From Microvirga sp. (GTDB lineage Bacteria > Pseudomonadota > Alphaproteobacteria > Rhizobiales > Beijerinckiaceae): DNA of 64,000 nt. Shown piece after piece: positions 7,978-16,369 of this stretch. How positions within the stretch are numbered: position 1 is the stretch's first letter; every line of letters starts with the position of its first letter. The translations under genes were made by a program, and so were the position numbers. The notes beneath the pieces were generated by a model that had not been told where the DNA came from, made no database searches, and was given only the letters and a program-made list of their open reading frames with translations. The stretch spans positions 1 through 64,000 of the forward strand of contig JAQSWQ010000002.1 of assembly GCA_029266525.1 (NCBI GenBank). Reading direction: 5' to 3'.

Positions 7978-9177
7978 TCAGGCCGGCACGGGCGCGGGGG
8001 CGTGCCGCTTGACCAGGAACGCGCTCGCGATCGTCACCACAAGCATACCGCCCATCACCGCGAAGGTCGCGCGCGCGAGATCCCGGTCGAGCATCGCGCC
8101 GATGATGAGGGGCGCGAGCACCGAGCCGAGATCGAGCCCCGAATAGACGAAGCCGAAGACCTTGCCGGTCGCGCCGGGCGGCGTCGCGGCCCGCACCAAC
8201 ATGTCGCGCGAGGGCGTGGTCGCGCCGGTGAGGAAGCCGGCAAGCGCGACGGCGGCAAAAAGGATCACGGCGGGCATCGTCACATAGCCGAGGATGAGCG
8301 TGACGAGGCCGGCGCCGGCAAGGCCGAGCCCGACGATGCGGGCATGGTTCGGCGTCATGTCGGCCACGACCCCGCCCGCGACGTTCCCGGCCGCGCTGCC
8401 GATGAGGTACATCGTCGTGGCTGAGGCAGCGGCGACATAGGAGACGTTCTGAACGAGCGGCAGCAGGGTCGGCAGGAAGTTCTGCGTCCCGCCCTGAGCG
8501 ACCGAGAGCAGGGCAAAGTAGAGGAAGCAGGACAGGATCGGCGCAGTCAGGAGCAGGCGCCAGTCGTAAGGACCGGCGTCATGCGCTTGGTGGCTCTCGG
8601 CGCGCAGCTGCCGGTGCTCGAGCGAGATCAGCGCCGCGAAGCCGATCCCGGCGAGTCCCACCGCGATCAGCGCCGTGCGCCAGCCGAAGCGCTCGGCAAG
8701 TCCGATCATCGTCACGGGAGCCGCGGCCCAGCCGAGCGTGCCCATCACCGAATGCACGCTGTAGGCCTTCGCCATGCGGCTCGGCGTGACCCGCGCTGAA
8801 AGAACCGCGTAGTCCGCCGGATGGAAGACGCTGTTGCCGATGCCCAGCAGCACCGCGAAGGGTAGAAGCGTCCAGAAGCCTTGCGCGAATCCGGCGACCA
8901 CTGCCGCGAAGCCGATAAGCGCGATCCCGCCCGGCAGCACCCGCTGCGGTCCGAAGCGGTCGACCACGAACCCGGCCGCGACCTGCGCGAAACCCGATAT
9001 CGTGAACACGACCGCCATCACGAGCCCGAGCTCGGTGTAGCTCACGCCGAGCGCGTCCTTCACGAGCGGGAAGAGCGGCGGCAGCACGAGCTGGAAGAAA
9101 TGGCTCACCCCATGGGCGAGCCCGATCAGCGACATCACGCGGACATCGCGGGCGGGCACGGATGCGGCTTCGGGCAT
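7978..9177 (-). CDS. MFS transporter, fosmidomycin-resistance (Fsr)-like
   Basis: A 399-residue twelve-helix major facilitator protein. The first helix region LIGLAHGVSHFFQLVLPPL and the segment GNSVFHPADYAVLS near residue 115 are typical of the Fsr/YfnC-like branch, which contains proton-driven drug and small-molecule exporters. The start ATG at 9177 has an AGGAAAG ribosome site 5-6 bases upstream; the longer upstream frame reads through promoter sequence. It is divergent from the polar amino acid ABC operon at 9367 and convergent with the peptide-type operon. The actual substrate is unknown; Fsr-type names rest on one characterised drug phenotype. Confidence 0.85.
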   Translation of the reverse strand: MPEAASVPARDVRVMSLIGLAHGVSHFFQLVLPPLFPLVKDALGVSYTELGLVMAVVFTISGFAQVAAGFVVDRFGPQRVLPGGIALIGFAAVVAGFAQGFWTLLPFAVLLGIGNSVFHPADYAVLSARVTPSRMAKAYSVHSVMGTLGWAAAPVTMIGLAERFGWRTALIAVGLAGIGFAALISLEHRQLRAESHQAHDAGPYDWRLLLTAPILSCFLYFALLSVAQGGTQNFLPTLLPLVQNVSYVAAASATTMYLIGSAAGNVAGGVVADMTPNHARIVGLGLAGAGLVTLILGYVTMPAVILFAAVALAGFLTGATTPSRDMLVRAATPPGATGKVFGFVYSGLDLGSVLAPLIIGAMLDRDLARATFAVMGGMLVVTIASAFLVKRHAPAPVPA

Positions 9178-9366
9178 GCTTCTTTCCTGTTCGTGCCCTG
9201 CCGCGGGAAACGCCGCTCCCGCCGCTTTCGGCGGCATTCCTCCCATATTTTGCGGCGGGCCGCCGGGCAATCACGGCATTCGGACCTGCTCTCCTTGAAA
9301 CTTGGTGGCGCTCGGATAGCTTCTCGGCCTCGGCGGGACCCCGCCTCAAGAAACGGAGAGGACCCC

Positions 9367-10098
9367 ATGCTTAAACGCGTTCTCGGAGCAGGCCTTGCAG
9401 CCCTCGCCGGCGTCGCCCTCGCCGCCACCCCGATTGCCGCCCAGACGCTCGACAAGATCAAGCAGCGCGGCGTGCTCGTCGTCGGCACCAAGGCCGACTA
9501 CAAGCCGTTCGGCTTCCGCGACCCCTCCGGCGCGATCGTCGGCTTGGAGCCGGACCTCGCCAAGGATGTCGCCGACAAGCTCGGCGTGAAGCTCGAGCTC
9601 GAGCCGGTCGTGTCCTCGAACCGCATGCAGTTCCTGCAGCAGGGCAAGATCGATCTCATGATCGCGACCATGAACGACAAGCCGGATCGCCGGCAGGTCG
9701 TCGGCATCGTCGAGCCGCTCTATTACGCATCCGGCGTCAACGTGCTGGCGAGCAAGAAGGCCAACCTGAAGAGCTGGGAGCAGCTCAAGGGCCAGAAGGT
9801 TTGCGGCATCCAGGGCGCCTGGTACAACAAGCCGGTGGCCGAGAAGTACGGCGCCGATTTCATCTCCTTCAAGGGACAGTCGGAGGCCGAGACGGCGCTC
9901 ATGCAGGGCAACTGCATCGGATGGGTCTATGACGACACGGCCTTCGCCGAGCGCCTCGCCGACGCCAAGTGGAAGGATTTCGAGATGCCGCTCGAGACCA
10001 TCCTCGAGGAGCCCTGGGGCATCGCCGTGAAGCTCGAGGCCTCCGCCTACCTCAAGAAGATGCAGGCCGAGATGAAGGCGAAAACCAAGACGAACTGA
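9367..10098 (+). CDS. Amino acid ABC transporter substrate-binding protein, family 3
   Basis: A 243-residue periplasmic binding protein of the SBP_bac_3 family for polar amino acids. A signal peptide spans about residues 1-26, ending PIAAQ. The mature start LDKIKQRGVLVVGTKADYKPFGF is the family signature. The ATG at 9367 follows a GGAGAGGA-type site. It heads a four-gene transporter operon (two permeases at 10229 and 10978, ATPase at 11820) followed by an M20 peptidase, which suggests uptake and then cleavage of an acylated or peptide-linked amino acid. The ligand is not determinable from sequence. Confidence 0.9.
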   Translation: MLKRVLGAGLAALAGVALAATPIAAQTLDKIKQRGVLVVGTKADYKPFGFRDPSGAIVGLEPDLAKDVADKLGVKLELEPVVSSNRMQFLQQGKIDLMIATMNDKPDRRQVVGIVEPLYYASGVNVLASKKANLKSWEQLKGQKVCGIQGAWYNKPVAEKYGADFISFKGQSEAETALMQGNCIGWVYDDTAFAERLADAKWKDFEMPLETILEEPWGIAVKLEASAYLKKMQAEMKAKTKTN

Positions 10099-10108
10099 TT
10101 GCTCGCCT

Positions 10109-10198
10109 TGTCATCGCCAGGGCTTGTCCCGGCGATCTCGATGGGTCGAGGCTCAAACCCTTGGGATCGGGATGGCCGGGTCAAGCCCGGCCATGACA
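10109..10198. repeat. Intergenic repeat with TGTCAT...ATGACA ends
   Basis: Terminal inverted TGTCAT and ATGACA bound two hairpins. The right one is perfect: ATGGCCGGG (10172-10180), loop TCAAG, CCCGGCCAT (10186-10194). The left one is imperfect around GGGCTTGTCCC. The same outline is seen at 21097-21199. It lies between a binding-protein gene and its permease gene, the same context as the repeat at 3583. Confidence 0.75.
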
Positions 10199-10228
10199 GG
10201 CGGGGCAGTCTCGACCGGCACCCCTGAC

Positions 10229-10981
10229 ATGGACCTTCAACCCGTGTGGGACTGGTTCCGGTGGCTGCACGAGGCCACCGGCATCAAGCTCACGATCTTC
10301 TACGACGCCTTCGACCGCGCCCGCTTCTGGAACGGCTTTCTCACCTCCGTCCGGCTGATGGCGATCTGCATCGTCGCGAGCGTCGCGATCGGGATCGTCG
10401 GGGCGTGGCTCCAGGGCGCACGCTTCCGGATCGTGCGCCTCCTCGTGCAGGGCTACATCCAGTTCTTCCGCAACACGCCGCCTTTGGTGCAGCTCTATTT
10501 CTTCTACTTCGCGCTCGGCTCCTATTTGCGCATCACCACCGAGGCAGGTCTGTCGGTGCCGCTCGTCTCGAGCTTCAGCTGGGCGGTGATCGGGCTTTCA
10601 CTCTATGCCGGCGCCTTCAACGTCGAGATCTTCCGGGCCGGGATCGAGGCGGTGCCGAAGGAGACGGTCGAGGCGGCCGAGTCACTCGGCTACAGCCGGC
10701 TCAAGGCCTATGTTTATGTCCTCCTCCCCCTCGCCTTCCGCATCTCGCTGCCGGCGCTCAACAACAACCTCGTCAACCTCGTGAAGACCACGACCGTCGC
10801 CTACGCGATCGCGGTACCCGAGATGCTCTATGTCGCAAACCAGATCTGGTCCGACGAGCTCAACGTGCCCGAGATGATGAACACGCTCCTCATCCTCTAC
10901 GTCGGGCTCGTCGGCGTGGTGGTCTACGTCATGGGGAAATGGGAGCGGGCCATGCGCATTCCCGGATACTCGCCGGCGTGA
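10229..10981 (+). CDS. Amino acid ABC transporter permease (HisM/GlnP type), first subunit
   Basis: A 250-residue inner-membrane permease with about five hydrophobic segments. The segment YIQFFRNTPPLVQLYFFYF near residue 73 and the EAA loop EAVPKETVEAAESLGYSRLKAY near residue 140 are the standard polar-amino-acid permease hallmarks. The ATG at 10229 was chosen because the frame upstream is repeat sequence. Its TGA stop overlaps the GTG start of the second permease (GTGA). Together the two form the heterodimeric channel for the binding protein at 9367. Confidence 0.9.
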   Translation: MDLQPVWDWFRWLHEATGIKLTIFYDAFDRARFWNGFLTSVRLMAICIVASVAIGIVGAWLQGARFRIVRLLVQGYIQFFRNTPPLVQLYFFYFALGSYLRITTEAGLSVPLVSSFSWAVIGLSLYAGAFNVEIFRAGIEAVPKETVEAAESLGYSRLKAYVYVLLPLAFRISLPALNNNLVNLVKTTTVAYAIAVPEMLYVANQIWSDELNVPEMMNTLLILYVGLVGVVVYVMGKWERAMRIPGYSPA

Positions 10982-11820
10982 TCGCGAACCGCAGCGATCT
11001 CCCGGTCGTTCTGCCGTTCCGGCTCGGCGCGGGAACGGGCGCCGCAGGGGCGTGGCGACCGGGGCCGCCGCATGCCGTCGCGCTCGCCATCGCGCTTGCG
11101 GTATTCGTCGTGGTCGGCGACGCGCAGGCCGCGCCGGGCACGCCGTCGATCCTGACGACGCTTCTCAAATGGACCCCGCTGCTTGCGACCGGGTTCCTGC
11201 TCAATATCGCCATCAGCTTCATTGCGATGGCGGCCGGCACCGTCGCGGGCACCTTTCTCGGCCTGATGCAGATTTCGCTCTTGGCGCCGGTGCGCGGCGT
11301 CGCCTGGTTTTTCACCCAGTTCTTTCGCAACGCGCCTTGGCTCGTGCTGCTGTTCTACTGCATGCTCCTCCTGCCGTTCGAACTTCAGATCGGCGGCACG
11401 GTGATCCCGCTCCCGGCCTGGATGAAGGCGACCGCCGGCCTCGCGCTTGCCGTGATGGCCAACGTCTCCGAGCTGGTGCGCGGCGCCGTGCAGTCGATCC
11501 CGTTCGGGCAGTGGGAAGCCTCGGAAGCGCTCGCCTTCTCCCGCCGCCAGACGCTGTGGATGATCATCCTGCCGCAATGCGTGAAGCGGATGCTGCCGCC
11601 CTGGATGAATCTCTACGCCATCCTGGTCGTCGGCACCGCGCTCGCCTCGATCGTCGGCGTCAACGAGTCGATGACGCTCACCGGCGACATCCTCGCGGCC
11701 GAGAACCGCACCGAGCTCCTCGTTCCGATGTATCTTTATCTGCTGCTGTGGTTCTTCGCCTATTGCTACCCGATCGCCCGCGCGACGGTGTCGCTCGAGC
11801 GCCGGTTCCAGGTGCGCTGA
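10978..11820 (+). CDS. Amino acid ABC transporter permease, second subunit
   Basis: A 280-residue inner-membrane permease of the His/Glu/Gln/Arg family. The GTG start at 10978 overlaps the previous stop by GTGA. An N-terminal tail of about 60 residues precedes helix one (TPLLATGFLLNIAISFIAM). FFRNAPWLVLLFY near residue 115 is the FxRxxPxLV signature. The EAA loop is visible at SIPFGQWEASEALAFSRRQTLW. The C-terminus MYLYLLLWFFAYCYPIARA is the last helix. The stop overlaps the ATPase start by one base (TGATG). Confidence 0.88.
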   Translation: MIANRSDLPVVLPFRLGAGTGAAGAWRPGPPHAVALAIALAVFVVVGDAQAAPGTPSILTTLLKWTPLLATGFLLNIAISFIAMAAGTVAGTFLGLMQISLLAPVRGVAWFFTQFFRNAPWLVLLFYCMLLLPFELQIGGTVIPLPAWMKATAGLALAVMANVSELVRGAVQSIPFGQWEASEALAFSRRQTLWMIILPQCVKRMLPPWMNLYAILVVGTALASIVGVNESMTLTGDILAAENRTELLVPMYLYLLLWFFAYCYPIARATVSLERRFQVR

Positions 11821-12578
11821 TGGCGACGGCCCCCGCTTGGACGCCGGCGGAGCCGCTGATCCGCATCGCCGACGTGCACAAGGCGTTCGGCGCCGTCACC
11901 GTGCTCAGCGGCGTCTCGCTCGAGGTGATGAAGGGCGAGGTCATCTGCGTCATCGGCCCCTCGGGATCGGGCAAGTCGACGCTGCTTCGCTGCATCAACG
12001 CGCTCGTGCCGATCGAGAAGGGATCGATCCAGGTCGAGGGCCAGGAGGTGAACGACCCGAAGCTCGACAAGCTTGCGCTGAGGCGGAAGGTCGGCATGGT
12101 TTTCCAGCAGTATAATCTCTTCCCGCACAAGACGGCGCTGCAGAACGTCATGATGGCGCCGGTCCACGTGCTGAGAGAGGACAAGGCCGAAGTCGAGGCG
12201 CGGGCGCGCCGGCTCCTCAAGAAGGTGCGGCTCGAAGGCAAGGAGGCATCCTATCCGGGCGAGCTTTCCGGCGGCCAGCAGCAGCGGGTCGCCATCGCCC
12301 GTTCGCTCGCCATGAACCCCGACGTGATGCTGTTCGACGAGGTCACCGCCGCGCTCGACCCCGAGACCGTCAAGGAGGTGCTGGTCACCATCCGCGAATT
12401 GGCCGAGGAGGGCATGACCTGCCTGATCGTCACTCACGAGATGGGCTTTGCCCGCGAGGTCGCCGGCCACATTTACTTCACGGACCGGGGCGTCATCGTC
12501 GAGCACGGCCCGCCGAAGGAGTTCTTCGCCAACGCCCGCGACCCGCGCACCCAGCAGTTCCTCAGCCAGATCCTGTGA
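11820..12578 (+). CDS. Amino acid ABC transporter ATP-binding protein (GlnQ/HisP type)
   Basis: A 252-residue cytoplasmic ATPase. Walker A GPSGSGKST at residues 46-54, Q-loop GMVFQQYNLFPHKTALQNVM, signature LSGGQQQRVAIARSLAMNP, and a Walker B region with DEVTAALDPE where most relatives have DEPTSALDPE. The catalytic Glu is present. C-terminal VTHEMGFAREVA contains the switch His. The start ATG overlaps the permease stop by one base. It completes the amino acid importer that starts at 9367, and the M20 peptidase gene begins 7 bases after its stop. Confidence 0.92.
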   Translation: MATAPAWTPAEPLIRIADVHKAFGAVTVLSGVSLEVMKGEVICVIGPSGSGKSTLLRCINALVPIEKGSIQVEGQEVNDPKLDKLALRRKVGMVFQQYNLFPHKTALQNVMMAPVHVLREDKAEVEARARRLLKKVRLEGKEASYPGELSGGQQQRVAIARSLAMNPDVMLFDEVTAALDPETVKEVLVTIRELAEEGMTCLIVTHEMGFAREVAGHIYFTDRGVIVEHGPPKEFFANARDPRTQQFLSQIL

Positions 12579-12585
12579 GCACCCC

Positions 12586-13716
12586 ATGAACCCCACAAAC
12601 CTTCCCTTCGACGCCGACGAGATGCTCGAGGGGCTCCGTCCCTGGATCGAATGCGAGAGCCCGACCTACGACGCGGCCGCGGTGAACCGGATGATGGATG
12701 TCGCCGCCCGCGACCTCGCGCTGATGGGCGCGCGCCTCGAACGCATCCCGGGACGGATGGGGTTCGGCGACTGCGTGCGGGCGCGCTTCCCGCACCCGAA
12801 GGAGGATGAGCCGGGCATTCTCATCATGGGCCACATGGACACGGTCCATCCCGTGGGCACCCTGGCGAAGCTGCCGTTCCGGCGCGAGGGCGAGCGCTGC
12901 TACGGGCCCGCGATCTGCGACATGAAGGGCGGCAACTACGTGGCTCTCGAGGCGATCCGGCAGCTCGCGCGGGCCGGCATCGAGACGCCGCTTGCCATCA
13001 CGGTGCTGTTCACGCCGGACGAGGAGGTCGGAACGCCGAGCACGCGGGACCTCGTCGAGGCGGAGGCCGCACGCCACAGCTACGTGCTGGTTCCCGAGCC
13101 GGCGACATCGGAAGGCGGCGTGGTCACCGGCCGCTACGCCATCGCCCGCTTCAACCTCGAGACAATCGGCCGGCCGAGCCACGCCGGCGCGCGCTTGGCG
13201 GAAGGGCGCTCGGCCATCCGCGCCATGGCCCGCAAGGTCATCGAGATCGAGAGCATGAGCGCCGAGGACTGCACCTTCAGCGTCGGCGTCATCCATGGCG
13301 GGCAATGGGTCAACTGCGTCGCCACCACCTGCCGGGCCGAGGCCTTGTCGATGGCGAAGCGCCAGGCCGACCTCGACGATGGCGTCGAGCGGATGCTCGC
13401 GCTCTCGGGCACGGCGGATGACGTGACCTTCACCGTCACGCGCGGAGTCACCCGCCCGGTCTGGGAGCCGGACGACGCGACCATGGCGCTCTACGAGACC
13501 GCGCGCCGGATCGCGAAGTCGCTCGGCTTCGACATCCCGCACAAGAGCGCCGGCGGCGGCTCGGACGGCAACTTCACCGGGGCTATGGGCATCCGGACGC
13601 TCGACGGGCTCGGCGTCCAGGGCGCCGGCTACCACACGCTCGAGGAGCACATCCTGGTCGACAGCCTCGTCGAGCGCGGCAAGCTGATGGCCGGGCTGCT
13701 CGCTACGCTCGAGTGA
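12586..13716 (+). CDS. M20 family metallopeptidase (glutamate carboxypeptidase/ArgE-like)
   Basis: A 376-residue zinc hydrolase of the M20 family, which cleaves N-acyl or peptide bonds of small substrates. Metal and catalytic motifs are visible: HMDTVHPVG (first zinc His and bridging Asp), CDMKGG (bridging region), DEEVGTPST (general base Glu pair) and the C-terminal AGGGSDGN plus a late His (GYHTLEEH). No signal peptide is seen, so it is probably cytoplasmic. It starts 7 bases after the amino acid importer's ATPase gene and is likely co-transcribed, consistent with hydrolysis of an imported conjugate. The start ATG 12586 matches the family N-terminus. Confidence 0.87.
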   Translation: MNPTNLPFDADEMLEGLRPWIECESPTYDAAAVNRMMDVAARDLALMGARLERIPGRMGFGDCVRARFPHPKEDEPGILIMGHMDTVHPVGTLAKLPFRREGERCYGPAICDMKGGNYVALEAIRQLARAGIETPLAITVLFTPDEEVGTPSTRDLVEAEAARHSYVLVPEPATSEGGVVTGRYAIARFNLETIGRPSHAGARLAEGRSAIRAMARKVIEIESMSAEDCTFSVGVIHGGQWVNCVATTCRAEALSMAKRQADLDDGVERMLALSGTADDVTFTVTRGVTRPVWEPDDATMALYETARRIAKSLGFDIPHKSAGGGSDGNFTGAMGIRTLDGLGVQGAGYHTLEEHILVDSLVERGKLMAGLLATLE

Positions 13717-13724
13717 GCGGGCCA

Positions 13725-13880
13725 CCTCTCCCCGCTTGCGGGGAGAGGCCGACTCGGCAAAGCCGAGCGGGTGAGGGGCTGTCGACGATCGAGCACAAGC
13801 GTCGACAACCCCTCACCTTCGCCCTTCGGGCTCGCTTCGCGGCCTCGCCGCGAAGCCCTCTCCCCGCAAGCGGGGAGAGG
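13725..13880. repeat. Nested fold-back element between convergent genes
   Basis: Two perfect 11-bp hairpins, CCTCTCCCCGC-TT-GCGGGGAGAGG (13725-13748) and the same with an AA loop (13857-13880), are inverted with respect to each other. Inside them GGTGAGGGG-CT-GTCGAC (13770-13786) pairs with GTCGAC-AA-CCCCTCACC (13801-13817). The position between convergent gene ends suits a two-way terminator. The gluconokinase reading frame runs into it and ends at 13813. Confidence 0.85.
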
Positions 13881-14400
13881 CGCTGGCACCAGGCCCGAGC
13901 CCGAGTTCCTTCAGAATAAACTCCACCACCTCGCCGGGCTGGGCCGCCACCGGCGCAACGAGCGGGCTCTCGTCGGCTCCCGGCTCCTCGAGCGCCGCGA
14001 ACTGGCTGTCGAGGAGGGCCGGCGGCATGAAATGGTCGAGGCGCGCCGCCATGCGCTTGGCGATCAGCGCCTTCTCGCCCTTGAGGTAGACGAGCCGCAC
14101 GCCGGCGCGCCCGGCCACGATCGCGTCGCGGTAGGCGCGCTTCAGCGCCGAGCAGGACACGATCCCCTGCGCCCCCGCCGCGAGACGTTCGTCGATCCAG
14201 GCCGCGATCGCCGCGAGCCAGGGCGCACGGTCCTCGTCGGTCAGCGGCGTGCCGCGGCTCATCTTCTCGATGTTGGCCGGCGGGTGGAAGGAGTCCGCGT
14301 CGCGGAACGGCCAGCCGAGCCGGCCGGCAAGGAGCGCCCCGGTCGTGCTCTTGCCGCAGCCCGAGACGCCCATCAGGACCAGCACGGAAGGCGGGCTCAT
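13813..14400 (-). CDS. gntK: Gluconokinase with repeat-derived C-terminal tail
   Basis: A 195-residue cytoplasmic kinase that phosphorylates gluconate to 6-phosphogluconate. The P-loop GVSGCGKST lies at residues 11-19, [20 protein letters not shown] follows with the family's substrate-binding residues, and [10 protein letters not shown] is the conserved lid region. The start ATG 14400 overlaps the gnd stop (ATGA), so the two genes are coupled. The natural domain ends near residue 168. The last 25 or so residues ([12 protein letters not shown] onward) are encoded by the fold-back repeat at 13725-13880, so the original stop appears to have been lost or displaced by the element. The product is the next enzyme's substrate. 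Confidence 0.9.
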   Translation of the reverse strand: MSPPSVLVLMGVSGCGKSTTGALLAGRLGWPFRDADSFHPPANIEKMSRGTPLTDEDRAPWLAAIAAWIDERLAAGAQGIVSCSALKRAYRDAIVAGRAGVRLVYLKGEKALIAKRMAARLDHFMPPALLDSQFAALEEPGADESPLVAPVAAQPGEVVEFILKELGLGPGASASPRLRGEGFAARPRSEPEGRR

Positions 14401-15383
14401 CCGCGGGTCTTCTTCGGCTCGACATGGCCGCCGAAGCCCTTGCGCATCGCCGAGAGCACCTTCTCGGCGAAGGTGTGGTCCTGGCGCGAGCGGAAGCGCG
14501 CGTAGAGCGCCGCCGAGAGCACCTCGGCCGGCACCGCCTCCTCGATCGCCGCCATCACGGTCCAGCGGCCCTCGCCCGAATCCTCGACATGGCCCGAATA
14601 GTCCGAAAGGTCGCCGTCGGCCGCGAGGGCCTCGGCGGTGAGGTCGAGAAGCCAGGAGGTCACGACGCTGCCGCGGCGCCAGACCTCGGCCACGTCGGCG
14701 AGCTCGAAGGAGAAGCGGTGCTCGGCCGGCAGCTTGGGGCTTGCGGCGTTCTTGAGGATGTCGAAGCCCTCGGCCATCGCCTGCATCATGCCGTACTCGA
14801 TGCCGTTGTGGATCATCTTCACGAAATGCCCGGCCCCGTTCGGGCCGGCATGGAGGTAGCCCTGCTCGACCCGGGCATCGCGCCCTTCGCGCCCCCCGGT
14901 GCGCGGGATATTGCCCCGGCCCGGCGCGAGCGCCGAAAAGATCGTGTCGAGCCGCTCGACCACCGCGGCATCGCCGCCGATCATCAGGCAATAGCCGCGC
15001 TCGAGCCCCCACACCCCACCGCTGGTGCCCACGTCGAGATAATGAAGGTCTTTCAGCGCGAGCTCCTCGGCGCGCCGCACGTCGTCCTTCCAGAAGGAGT
15101 TGCCGCCGTCGATGATCACGTCGCCGGGCTCGAGGAGATCGGCGAGGTCGCCGATGGCGCTTTCGGTGATCTCGCCCGACGGCAGCATCACCCAGACGGC
15201 GCGCGGCGCTCGAAGCGCGCCAACCAGCCCGGCGAGATCGCCCGCGGCTTCAGCGCCTTCGCCTTCGAGCTGCCGGCCCGGCGCCGGATCGCGGTCGAAC
15301 ACGACGCAGTCGTGCCCTTCGCGCATCAGCCGCCGGGCGATGTTCGCCCCCATCCGCCCGAGACCGACGATGCCGAGCTGCAT
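14397..15383 (-). CDS. gnd: 6-phosphogluconate dehydrogenase (decarboxylating), short form
   Basis: A 328-residue cytosolic enzyme that oxidatively decarboxylates 6-phosphogluconate to ribulose 5-phosphate. The Rossmann motif GLGRMG lies at residues 7-12. The substrate motif [10 protein letters not shown] is near 117-126, and [20 protein letters not shown] at about 180-199 contains the catalytic Lys and Asn. The length of about 330 marks the short YqeC/GndA-like type, which often prefers NAD, rather than the 470-residue form. It is the upstream gene of a two-gene operon with gntK, giving a gluconate-to-pentose-phosphate route. Confidence 0.93.
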   Translation of the reverse strand: MQLGIVGLGRMGANIARRLMREGHDCVVFDRDPAPGRQLEGEGAEAAGDLAGLVGALRAPRAVWVMLPSGEITESAIGDLADLLEPGDVIIDGGNSFWKDDVRRAEELALKDLHYLDVGTSGGVWGLERGYCLMIGGDAAVVERLDTIFSALAPGRGNIPRTGGREGRDARVEQGYLHAGPNGAGHFVKMIHNGIEYGMMQAMAEGFDILKNAASPKLPAEHRFSFELADVAEVWRRGSVVTSWLLDLTAEALAADGDLSDYSGHVEDSGEGRWTVMAAIEEAVPAEVLSAALYARFRSRQDHTFAEKVLSAMRKGFGGHVEPKKTRG

Positions 15384-15518
15384 GCATGTCCCCCGCTCGC
15401 GGCCAGCGCGAGCCGCATCGTCACGAAAGCGAAGCGGCGGGAGCTGTCAACAGGGCAAGAAGAACCCCGCCGGCGCGCGCGGGCGGGGTCGGTTCCGGGT
15501 CGGCGGAGGCAGGAAGCG

Positions 15519-16013
15519 TCAAGCGGCCTTCTGGTTCACCCGCGCCTCGGCGAGCTTGGAGAGGGCTTCGTCGGTCTTCTTCTCCTCTTGGAGCGTCTGC
15601 TCGAGAAGCTTGGCGGCGTCCTTCATCCCAAGCTCCTGGGCCCAGCTGCGCAGCGTGCCGTAGCGGCTGATCTCGTAGTGCTCGACGGCTTGCGCGGCGG
15701 CAACGAGGCCGGCGTCGAGGGCCTCGCTGTCGGCAAAGTCCTCCATGATCTCCTTGCCTTCGTCGATGATGCCCTGGATCGCCTCGCAGGTCTTGCCTTG
15801 AGCCTTCTTGCCCATGCCTTCGAACACCTGCTCCAGGCGCTTGACCTGGCCCTCGGTTTCGGCGCGATGCTTCTCGAACGCTGCCCGCAGCTCTTCGGAT
15901 TCCGCCGCCTTGGCCATCTTCGGCAGGGCGCGCAGGATCTGCTTCTCGGCGTAATAGATGTCCTTCAAGGTCGTGAGGAACAGGTCTTCGAGCGTCTTCT
16001 CTTTGGCGGCCAT
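15519..16013 (-). CDS. DUF892 ferritin-like stress protein (YciE/YciF family)
   Basis: A 164-residue all-helical protein of the DUF892 family, ferritin-like and often induced by general or osmotic stress. The opening EKTLEDLFLTTLKDIYYAEKQILRALPKM is the family signature, and helices carrying E and H residues (YAEKQ, HRAETE, VEHYEISRYG) supply probable di-metal ligands. The start ATG 16013 has a strong GGAGGGAGA ribosome site about 8 bases upstream; an upstream in-frame ATG lacks one. A GGAAC-N16-GGTT sequence on the same strand, 35 bp upstream of the start, resembles an EcfG stress promoter. It stands alone, divergent from the cold-shock gene. Confidence 0.9.
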   Translation of the reverse strand: MAAKEKTLEDLFLTTLKDIYYAEKQILRALPKMAKAAESEELRAAFEKHRAETEGQVKRLEQVFEGMGKKAQGKTCEAIQGIIDEGKEIMEDFADSEALDAGLVAAAQAVEHYEISRYGTLRSWAQELGMKDAAKLLEQTLQEEKKTDEALSKLAEARVNQKAA

Positions 16014-16047
16014 CGACGGATCTCCCTCCACATGCGGGTGACGACTC

Positions 16048-16072
16048 AACCGGAATTGTGAAGGTTGGTTCC
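16048..16072 (-). promoter_or_regulatory. Candidate EcfG (general stress sigma) promoter for the DUF892 gene
   Basis: Read on the minus strand, GGAAC (16072-16068) is followed after 16 bases by GGTT (16051-16048). It satisfies the rhizobial GGAAC-N18-TT rule, with one mismatch to GGAAC-N16-CGTT. DUF892 genes are common members of this stress regulon, which adds context support. Confidence 0.55.
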
Positions 16073-16239
16073 TGTCATTTGCCGAGGCGCGCGAAAGGAT
16101 TGCTCAGGCGAAAGCGCAGAAGTTTGCCCGACCCCGTTGCCCTCTCGGCCAAGGTCATTACAATGGCGCCGCCGCGACCGAGGTGGCCGCCTAACTTATG
16201 TTCGTTGACCAGTTTCGATCGCATCGCCTTGCCGGGGAG

Positions 16240-16264
16240 GGAACCGCGCCCCCCGGCGCCGGTT
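16240..16264 (+). promoter_or_regulatory. Possible EcfG-type promoter upstream of the cold-shock gene
   Basis: GGAAC at 16240-16244, 16 bases, then GGTT at 16261-16264, about 105 bases ahead of the cold-shock start. It fits GGAAC-N18-TT but has one mismatch in the -10 element. The 16014-16369 interval otherwise shows no gene; it must hold both divergent promoters and probably a cold-shock 5' leader. Confidence 0.35.
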
Positions 16265-16369
16265 TGCGCCTGAGCGAACCGCAACCGAAACGCTTGCATC
16301 GTCATTCCCGGCAAGGTTGGAGACGGTGAGCCAAGCCTGCAACCCCCTAGCCTCTGCCTGGATCCTACC

